Part shown: positions 1 to 3,714 of the stretch, piece after piece
How positions within the stretch are numbered: the stretch's first letter is position 1
Layout of the letters: each line of letters opens with the position of its first letter
Assembly (NCBI GenBank): GCA_947630515.1
Contig: CANRHY010000071.1
Coordinates: 1 to 5,260 of the forward strand
Reading direction: 5' to 3'
Length of the DNA stretch: 5,260 bases
Origin: an uncultured Bacilli bacterium
Lineage (GTDB): Bacteria; Bacillota_I; Bacilli_A; RF39; UBA660
Notes under the pieces: generated by a model
Seen by the model: the letters and a program-made list of their open reading frames with translations, nothing else
Database searches by the model: none
What the model was told of the DNA's origin: nothing
Translations under genes and position numbers: made by a program

Positions 1-26
1 TTTTTATTAATTAATTTTCAAATTAA

Positions 27-49
27 GTGGCACTTTAATAAGTGTCCAC
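27..49 (-). terminator. Hairpin downstream of ssb, possible weak terminator
   Basis: GTGGCACTT (27-35) pairs with AAGTG-T-CCAC (40-49), giving nine pairs with one bulged T and a 4-base loop. Read on the minus strand it lies about 120 bases past the ssb stop and is followed by TTAATTTG, which is only a weak U-tract. The CCAC arm (46-49) can instead pair with GTGG at 55-58, so two mutually exclusive helices exist. No other gene is supported in 1-168. Confidence 0.3.
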
Positions 50-150
50 GGGAGGTGGATAGAACTATGACCAAAAAACTATAGTATTAATTATCACTAC
101 ACTACCAATGTAATTATACTATATTTGGTTATTTTTTTAAAGGTGAGAGT

Positions 151-183
151 ATGAAAGAAGAGAAAATTTTATTCTTCTTTCAT
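151..183. repeat. 11-bp inverted repeat over the ssb 3' end
   Basis: ATGAAAGAAGA at 151-161 is the exact reverse complement of 173-183, with an 11-base AT-rich loop. The right arm encodes the last residues of ssb (MKEE plus the start of the stop region) on the minus strand. No U-tract follows on either strand, so it may be a weak terminator, an mRNA-end stabiliser or a small inverted duplication. Confidence 0.4.
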
Positions 184-501
184 CATTGTACTAGATAAGA
201 AAGATATTTTTTCTGCAATTATTTCTAATCTGTATTCTGTCTTTCCATCTTTTTCATATGTAGAAGATTGGACTCTTCCTTTTACTCCAACTACATCACC
301 TTTTTTACAATATTCACAAGTGTGTGAAGCTACCATGTTCCATAATGTACATCTTATAAAATCTGTTTCATATTTTCCTTCAAGATTTTTATATGACCTT
401 GGTACTGCGATTAAAATGGTACTTCTTTTTAATCCGTTTTCTCCTTCTATAATAGTTGGATCAGAAGTGAGTCTTCCTACAAGTACTACACTATTTAGCA
501 T
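169..501 (-). CDS. ssb: Short single-stranded DNA-binding protein (SSB, OB fold)
   Basis: This 110-residue protein matches bacterial SSB over the OB-fold core. It has the N-terminal strand MLNSVVLVGRLTSDP (1-15), the central TDFIRCTLWN (46-55, with the aromatic DNA-stacking Trp54) and KKGDVVGVKGRVQSSTYE (66-83). SSBs bind single-stranded DNA as oligomers during replication, repair and uptake. The protein stops just after the OB fold at MMKEE and lacks both the Gly/Gln/Pro linker and the acidic DDDLPF-type tail that recruits partner proteins. In length it resembles the accessory or competence SsbB class (about 110-130 aa) more than the housekeeping SsbA. Three cysteines (51, 62, 65), two of them in CEYC, are unusual. 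The start is supported by AAAGGAGG at 506-513. It is monocistronic with its own promoter and is not flanked by rpsF/rpsR, the usual housekeeping context. The SSB identity is clear. The accessory role is inferred. Confidence 0.93.
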   Translation of the reverse strand: MLNSVVLVGRLTSDPTIIEGENGLKRSTILIAVPRSYKNLEGKYETDFIRCTLWNMVASHTCEYCKKGDVVGVKGRVQSSTYEKDGKTEYRLEIIAEKISFLSSTMMKEE

Positions 502-522
502 TTTTCCTCCTTTCGACTATGC

Positions 523-551
523 ATTTTAACAGGTTATAAAAGCTTTGTCAA
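523..551 (-). promoter_or_regulatory. Promoter of ssb
   Basis: On the minus strand TTGACA (plus 546-551) is followed by exactly 17 bases and TAAAAT (plus 523-528). This is a perfect -35 and a 5/6 -10 box. Transcription would begin near 515, giving a leader of only about 15 bases that holds the AAAGGAGG site. Confidence 0.85.
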
Positions 552-564
552 ACTGCAGAAATTT

Positions 565-587
565 AAAATTCGCATAGCAAAATTCGC
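565..587 (-). repeat. Paired GCGAATTTT direct repeat upstream of the ssb promoter
   Basis: AAAATTCGC occurs at 565-573 and again at 579-587 on the plus strand (GCGAATTTT on the ssb sense strand), with a 14-base period. The pair sits 14-36 bases upstream of the ssb -35 box. This is a suitable place for an activator or repressor pair of half-sites, though no regulator can be named. AT-rich sequence makes part of the match easy by chance, but the GCG cores are less so. Confidence 0.35.
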
Positions 588-617
588 GATTTTTGACAGA
601 AATTAATGAAATTTTAA

Positions 618-666
618 CCAAAATTAAAAATTCGATACATTTTTTATATCGAATTTTTAATTTTGG
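618..666 (-). terminator. 20-bp perfect hairpin terminating the desulfurase gene
   Basis: The arm 618-637 is the exact reverse complement of 647-666, with a 9-base loop (638-646). It lies 15 bases past the desulfurase stop and upstream of the ssb promoter. On the minus strand it is followed by TTAAAATTTCATT, a modest U-tract. On the plus strand it is followed by T-rich sequence, so it could also work in the other direction. Confidence 0.75.
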
Positions 667-681
667 TAGTTTTTAATTTTT

Positions 682-1881
682 TTAATTTTTTGCAAATTTT
701 TTTATTCCATAGTAATCTTTAAGGGCTAGTATTAGTTTATCTATTTCTTCATAAGAGTTATAAAAGTAAAAACTTATTCTTACAGTATCTGAAAATGGGG
801 CTTCATCTTCTAACATTTTTACACAATGTTTACCACTTCTTACGCATATGTTTTTAGTGTTTAAGTATAGTCCTAAATCACCTGAAGTTATTCCATCTAT
901 GTTTATAAGTACTATACTAGCTTTACTTGTTTCGTTATATATGTTTATATATGGAAGTTTTTTTAGCTCATTAATTAAATAGTTTCTAAGATGTTTTTCT
1001 TTGTTTTCAATGTAATCCATTCCTACTTTATTTATGTAATTTATTGCCTCTTTAAAAGCTATTATTCCACTTATATTTGGTGTACCTGCTTCTAATCTAT
1101 ATGGTAAACTAAGAAGTTCAATTTCACTTTCTTTGTAACTCTCATTCATACCTCCACCAAAACGTGTAGGGACTAATTTATTTAGTAGTTCAATTTTCCC
1201 ATATAATACTCCTACTCCTGTTGGGCCACACATTTTATGGGCAGAGAAAGCTAAGAAGTCAGCGTCTAAATCTTGGACATCTATTTTTTTATGTGGAGCA
1301 CTTTGGGAAGCGTCAACAACTACTAATATTCCTTTTTTGTGTGCGATTTTTGTTATTTCTTTTATGTCTCTTTCATCACCTACTACATTAGTTATGTGGG
1401 CAAGACTTATAACTTTAGTGTTTTTTGTTATTGTTTTTTTAACACTTTCTACTGTTAGTTTGTTTTCGTTATCTAAGGAAGCATATTTTATGTTTATTTT
1501 TTTTCTTCTTTTTAGCATCATCCATGGAAGTATGTTAGAAGCATGCTCACTTTTACTTAGTATTACTTCGTCTCCATCTTGCAGATAGTTTTCAAAAAAT
1601 CCATTTACTATCATATTTAGGCTATCTGTAGCATTTAGGGTAAATATTATTTCTTCTTTAAAACGAGCATTTATAAATTCTCTTACAAGGTCTCTCGTAC
1701 TATCTATTTCATCATCTACTTTAAAACTTATATTATAGTCTCCCCGATGGGAAGAGGCAGTGTATTTTGTCAAGTATTCCATTTCTTTGTTGATTACACT
1801 TATAGGTTTAAATGTAGTAGCTGCATTATCAAAATATATTATATCATTATTTTTCATTAAAAAATCTTTTTCTATATTCAT
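682..1881 (-). CDS. sufS: SufS/Csd-type cysteine desulfurase (PLP-dependent)
   Basis: This 399-residue protein has the full layout of the class V aminotransferase group II desulfurases (usual length about 400-410). It would take sulfur from cysteine as an enzyme persulfide, giving alanine, for Fe-S cluster assembly or other thiolation. Visible motifs are YFDNAATTFKP (16-26), SEHASNILPW (111-120, His113 stacking on PLP), VVDASQSAPH (188-197, Asp190 and Gln193 holding the ring), SAHKMCGPTGVGVLYG (213-228, Lys216 as the Schiff-base lysine), RFGGGM (240-245), RLEAGTPN (262-269) and CVRSGKHC (346-353, Cys353 as the persulfide cysteine, equal to the RAGHHC of SufS), followed by Arg368. The extra residue pattern around RSGKHC points to SufS/Csd and not to NifS/IscS. 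No sufU, sufB or sufC gene is adjacent, so the sulfur acceptor is not known from this window. The start ATG (1879-1881) has an AGGTGG site nearby. All key residues are present. Confidence 0.93.
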   Translation of the reverse strand: MNIEKDFLMKNNDIIYFDNAATTFKPISVINKEMEYLTKYTASSHRGDYNISFKVDDEIDSTRDLVREFINARFKEEIIFTLNATDSLNMIVNGFFENYLQDGDEVILSKSEHASNILPWMMLKRRKKINIKYASLDNENKLTVESVKKTITKNTKVISLAHITNVVGDERDIKEITKIAHKKGILVVVDASQSAPHKKIDVQDLDADFLAFSAHKMCGPTGVGVLYGKIELLNKLVPTRFGGGMNESYKESEIELLSLPYRLEAGTPNISGIIAFKEAINYINKVGMDYIENKEKHLRNYLINELKKLPYINIYNETSKASIVLINIDGITSGDLGLYLNTKNICVRSGKHCVKMLEDEAPFSDTVRISFYFYNSYEEIDKLILALKDYYGIKKFAKN

Positions 1882-1895
1882 TTATTACCACCTAC

Positions 1896-1901
1896 ATTAT
1901 A
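1896..1901 (-). promoter_or_regulatory. Possible -10 box of the desulfurase gene
   Basis: A perfect TATAAT reads on the minus strand 14 bases upstream of the start codon, but no good -35 is found 16-18 bases further upstream, where the sequence is A-rich. The spacing to the start would give a very short leader. It is weak support only. Confidence 0.3.
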
Positions 1902-1936
1902 ATTTATGAAGTAGATTTTTTTTAGTATAGTTTATG

Positions 1937-1965
1937 TTGACTAATTTTTGTTTATCTTTTATAAT
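1937..1965 (+). promoter_or_regulatory. Promoter of the HIT/DUF1653 operon
   Basis: TTGACT (1937-1942), a 17-base spacer and TATAAT (1960-1965) form a near-consensus housekeeping promoter. It is followed by the AGGAGG site at 1973-1978. It also decides the HIT start: an in-frame ATG at 1934 would lie upstream of the promoter and cannot be on this transcript. Confidence 0.85.
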
Positions 1966-1987
1966 TTTTTTTAGGAGGAGAGTCAAT

Positions 1988-2353
1988 ATGGATTGTTTAT
2001 TTTGTGATATTGTGAGTGGGAGTGTTTCTTCTTATACTTTGTATGAAGATGAGTTAATTAAGGTATTTTTAGATGCTTTTCCAAATGACACTGGACATAC
2101 ATTAATTATACCTAAAAAGCATTATTCTGGGTTTGATGATATTGATATTGGTGTTTTAACTCATATTATGGAAGTAGCAAAAGTTTTTAAAAAGAGAATT
2201 GAAAAGAAGTTAAATCCAGCTAGTATTATAATTATCAATAATAATGGAGAAGCTCAAAAGATAAAACATTTTCATTTACATTTATTACCTAAGTATGATA
2301 AGAGTTTCAAGTTAAGTTTAGAAGAAGTTTATAATTTATTAAAGGAGGATTAA
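1988..2353 (+). CDS. HIT-family nucleotide-binding hydrolase
   Basis: This 121-residue protein belongs to the histidine-triad superfamily, whose members hydrolyse nucleotidyl-phosphoramidates or dinucleoside polyphosphates. It starts MDCLFCDIVSG, with a CxxC pair (3, 6) that in many HIT proteins binds zinc. It continues with FLDAFPNDTGHTLIIPKKHY (27-46), the nucleotide-site strand and loop, then INNNGEAQKIKHFHLHLLPKY (83-103), which contains the triad H94-x-H96-x-H98. Length and order of motifs are normal for a bacterial HIT protein, and the last of the three histidines is kept (LHLLP). The precise substrate cannot be told from the sequence. The start at 1988 is chosen for AGGAGG (1973-1978) and because the promoter overlaps any longer form. 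It is first in a plus-strand operon, and its stop is two bases before the start of the next gene, so the two are probably translationally coupled. Confidence 0.92.
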   Translation: MDCLFCDIVSGSVSSYTLYEDELIKVFLDAFPNDTGHTLIIPKKHYSGFDDIDIGVLTHIMEVAKVFKKRIEKKLNPASIIIINNNGEAQKIKHFHLHLLPKYDKSFKLSLEEVYNLLKED

Positions 2354-2354
2354 T

Positions 2355-2572
2355 TTGGAAGTTAAAGTAAATGGAATATACAGGCATTTTAAAGGGTCAC
2401 TTCATAGAGTAATTTGTATATAACATTAGAAGATTGTGTTGTTTATACACATGAAGGTAGTGAAGAATTATGGGTAAGACCACTATCTATGTTTACAAGT
2501 TTAGTTGATAAAGAAAAATACCCAGATGTAGAACAAATACATAGATTTGAACTTATAAAAAAACATGAGTAA
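2355..2572 (+). pseudogene. DUF1653 family gene broken by a short internal deletion
   Basis: Translation from the TTG at 2355 (AAGGAGG at 2342-2348, spacing 6) gives MEVKVNGIYRHFKGSLHRVICI and then a stop at 2421-2423. The family continues in another frame from about 2420: ITLEDCVVYTHE, then EELWVRPLSMF, and RFELIKKHE before the stop at 2570-2572. Both halves match DUF1653, a roughly 70-80 residue domain of unknown function with the usual G-x-Y-RHFKG start, a WVRPL-MF middle and an RFEL end. The usual residues between VI-IA and ETLE (about A-x-H-S-E) are missing. Loss of about 13 bases would explain both the gap and the frame change. This is not a homopolymer indel, so a sequencing error is less likely than true decay. 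The gene is second in the HIT operon, and its last codons form the left arm of the terminator. Confidence 0.8.
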
Positions 2573-2591
2573 TTTTGCTACTCATGTTTTT
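2559..2591 (+). terminator. Terminator of the HIT/DUF1653 operon
   Basis: AAAAACATGAGTA (2559-2571) and TACTCATGTTTTT (2579-2591) form a perfect 13-bp stem with a 7-base loop and end in five Ts. The stop codon of the DUF1653 remnant lies inside the left arm. The A and T flanks make it potentially bidirectional. Confidence 0.85.
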
Positions 2592-2596
2592 AGGCT

Positions 2597-2615
2597 CTAG
2601 AATTTCTAGTGGGAA
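2597..2615 (-). repeat. 19-base repeat element, copy 1 (inverted)
   Basis: The reverse complement reads TTCCCACTAGAAATTCTAG, identical over 19 of 19 bases to copy 2 at 3072-3090 but in the opposite orientation. It starts five bases after the T-tract of the preceding terminator. The core CTAGAAATTCTAG is an odd palindrome (6-base arms, one central base), which suits a dimeric protein. Confidence 0.85.
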
Positions 2616-2648
2616 ATAAATTTTAATAAAACCTAGGTTAAACCTTAG

Positions 2649-2692
2649 AAAAACAGGTATTTTTGATGTTAAATTTTTAATACCTGTTTTTT
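2649..2692. terminator. Bidirectional terminator between convergent units
   Basis: AAAAACAGGTATT (2649-2661) pairs with AATACCTGTTTTT (2679-2691) in a perfect 13-bp stem with a 17-base loop. T-tracts follow on both strands. It lies between the plus-strand HIT operon and the minus-strand small gene ending at 2770, so it probably ends the latter and backs up the former. Confidence 0.75.
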
Positions 2693-2769
2693 GCCATTTT
2701 TTACTACTTTTTTATGCTTTTCTAAAAAACATATTTTAAGAAAAATTGAAAACTATCTAAAATGCTATT

Positions 2770-2973
2770 TTAAGAATTTTTGATATCTAAAATAAAGTAA
2801 ATTATCTCTGTTAATTCTTCGTTTATTTTTGCTAATGTAGTTAGTTCTTCTAATATTCTTGAATCTACTAAGCTATCTTTTAAATCTACTTCACTTCTTA
2901 GCATATTAAATACTTTATTTACCTTTCTTTTGCTCTTTCTTAATTTATTTATTATTTCTTCCATTTTTAACAC
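2770..2973 (-). CDS. Small helical protein of unknown function
   Basis: I do not recognise this protein. From the GTG at 2973 it has 67 residues. An ATG three codons in (2962-2964) gives 64 and is the better start by spacing from GAGGTG (six bases), although AAAGGA also fits the GTG. The N-terminal third is strongly basic (NKLRKSKRKVNKVF), and the rest is acidic with regular leucine/isoleucine spacing (SRILEELTTLAKINEELTEIIYFIL), as expected for two amphipathic helices or a short coiled coil. There is no signal peptide and no cysteine, and no Spo0E-type SQELD motif is seen. It sits alone between a terminator on each side (3043-3066 upstream, 2649-2692 downstream), inside a stretch bounded by copies of the 19-base repeat. 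It could be a small DNA- or protein-binding factor of an accessory element. Coding status rests on the ribosome-binding site, the clean frame and the amphipathic pattern. Confidence 0.6.
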   Translation of the reverse strand: MLKMEEIINKLRKSKRKVNKVFNMLRSEVDLKDSLVDSRILEELTTLAKINEELTEIIYFILDIKNS

Positions 2974-3042
2974 CTCACTTCCTTTAATTATTTCTTAAAA
3001 AGATTAATTTATATTTTATACTTTCTAAATTTCATTGTACAT

Positions 3043-3066
3043 AAAAAAGGGTGAGATTTCTCTCAC
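3043..3066 (-). terminator. Terminator after the XRE gene
   Basis: On the minus strand GTGAGA-GAAA-TCTCAC (plus 3051-3066) forms a 6-bp stem with a GAAA tetraloop, followed by CC and six Ts (plus 3043-3048). It would end transcripts of the surface protein/XRE unit. The three direct copies of the 19-base repeat would then lie in their 3' untranslated region. Confidence 0.75.
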
Positions 3067-3071
3067 TCCAC

Positions 3072-3090
3072 TTCCCACTAGAAATTCTAG
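3072..3090 (+). repeat. 19-base repeat element, copy 2
   Basis: TTCCCACTAGAAATTCTAG, the reference copy, exactly matched in reverse by copy 1 (2597-2615). A run of eight Ts follows. Confidence 0.85.
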
Positions 3091-3104
3091 TTTTTTTTCT
3101 TAAT

Positions 3105-3123
3105 TTCCCACCAGAAATTCTAG
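3105..3123 (+). repeat. 19-base repeat element, copy 3
   Basis: TTCCCACCAGAAATTCTAG, 18 of 19 bases as in copy 2 (T to C at 3112), same orientation. It starts 33 bases after copy 2. The change breaks one arm of the CTAG palindrome. Confidence 0.8.
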
Positions 3124-3161
3124 TTTTTAATTTTTTCGCTTTAATTTTTAGTCCTCGTTAC

Positions 3162-3180
3162 TTCCCACTAGAAATCCGAG
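3162..3180 (+). repeat. 19-base repeat element, copy 4 (degenerate)
   Basis: TTCCCACTAGAAATCCGAG, 17 of 19 bases as in copy 2, same orientation, 57 bases after copy 3. The first 14 bases are identical, and the changes fall in the right palindrome arm. Its CGAG end can pair with CTCG at 3153-3156, so the copy may sit in a small hairpin of its own. Confidence 0.7.
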
Positions 3181-3192
3181 AACCTGTTTTTA

Positions 3193-3426
3193 TTATTCAA
3201 AGAATTTATTTATAGGAACTCTTAGTACTTCACTTATTTTGTATAAATTATATATACTGATACCTTGGCTTAAATTATTACTTTCAAGTCCACCAATAAG
3301 TGAAGTACTAACACCAATTCTTTCAGCTAAATCTTTTTGTGTCATATTACCTTTATCTATATTATATAATAATCTATATCTTTTTATATTATTTCCTACT
3401 TTTTTATTTATCATTTTTTCTGTCAT
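3193..3426 (-). CDS. Small XRE-family helix-turn-helix regulator
   Basis: This 77-residue protein is one HTH_3/Cro-C1 domain and little else. GNNIKRYRLLYN (11-22) is helix 1, MTQKDLAERIGV (28-39) is helix 2 with the typical Q-xx-LA-x-IGVS turn, STSLIGGLESNN (40-51) is the recognition helix, and ISIYNLYKISEVLRVPINKFFE (56-77) is the closing helices with the family's LxVP-x-xFF ending. Such proteins bind operators as dimers and often control their own unit. It follows the surface-protein gene after 12 bases on the same strand and is probably co-transcribed with it. Its ribosome-binding site is odd: AAAGGGGGGG (G7 at 3431-3437) lies four bases before the ATG, so slippage in the tract would alter strength and spacing. 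A downstream Met5 start would be too far from that site. The palindromic 19-base repeats just downstream are candidate binding sites, which is only inference. Confidence 0.88.
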   Translation of the reverse strand: MTEKMINKKVGNNIKRYRLLYNIDKGNMTQKDLAERIGVSTSLIGGLESNNLSQGISIYNLYKISEVLRVPINKFFE

Positions 3427-3430
3427 ATTT

Positions 3431-3437
3431 CCCCCCC
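3431..3437 (-). promoter_or_regulatory. G7 tract serving as the XRE ribosome-binding site
   Basis: The coding strand reads TAACTAAAGGGGGGGAAATATG from the surface-protein stop to the XRE start. In place of the GGAGG seen at the other genes, the site is seven Gs. A homopolymer of this length is rare in AT-rich DNA and is prone to slipped-strand length change. Confidence 0.6.
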
Positions 3438-3438
3438 T

Positions 3439-3714
3439 TTAGTTATTAGCAGCAGCACATTCGTCACTTATTGGTTGAACTATGAATGGGTCGTTAATTT
3501 CTTTACCATCAGCAAAATTTACCTCACCTGTTGCGTTTGATAAAGTTACGCAAGATTTTAGAGAGATCACTGGACGTGCAGCGTCTTTCCCCGTAACAGG
3601 TGTAGCCACCATGTATCCAGGATTAACTGAACCAGACACAAAAAATACGCGTGTACCATCTGATAGCTTATAAGGTGTCATAGTCCACCACCAAACAGAG
3701 CCGACAGCGCTTCC
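3439..3714 (-). CDS. C-terminal part of the surface protein, out of frame
   Basis: This is the second reading frame of the gene at 3668-5260, encoding its last 91 residues (GSAVGSVWWWTMTPYKLSDG onward). It carries the family's W-T-M-x-P, the S-DGTRVFFVSGSVN strand pair, the DAARPVISLKS strand (compare the usual GVRPVINLKS) and a final NDPFIVQ. The frame stays open upstream to an ATG at 3795, but the peptide there (RLLMPVGAMAHF...) does not resemble the family, while the other frame does. The join is therefore placed at the G6 tract (3713-3718), where one G fewer gives YGGSAVGSVWWW in one frame. On its own this segment has no credible ribosome-binding site or secretion signal, so in the sequence as given the domain is probably not made. 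From memory the ending resembles DUF6273-type or C-type-lectin-like modules. That link is tentative. Confidence 0.75.
   Translation of the reverse strand, partial: GSAVGSVWWWTMTPYKLSDGTRVFFVSGSVNPGYMVATPVTGKDAARPVISLKSCVTLSNATGEVNFADGKEINDPFIVQPISDECAAANN

Noticed and set aside
320..1588. Plus-strand ORFs opposite ssb (320-529) and the desulfurase (1337-1588)
   Set aside because: They are antisense shadows of strongly supported genes, with low-complexity hydrophobic products and no start signals.
1934..1987. N-terminal extension of the HIT protein from an upstream ATG
   Set aside because: The -35 and -10 boxes lie inside this stretch, the peptide is not HIT-like, and the ATG at 1988 has a good AGGAGG site.
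2770..2973. Spo0E-like phosphatase or toxin-antitoxin member
   Set aside because: The SQELD motif is missing, and there is no partner gene in operon arrangement with it. Size and helicity alone are not enough.
3072..3180. CRISPR array made of the three direct 19-base repeats
   Set aside because: Repeats are too short, spacers are 14 and 38 bases and T-rich, one copy is degenerate, and a further inverted copy lies 456 bases away. No cas gene is present.
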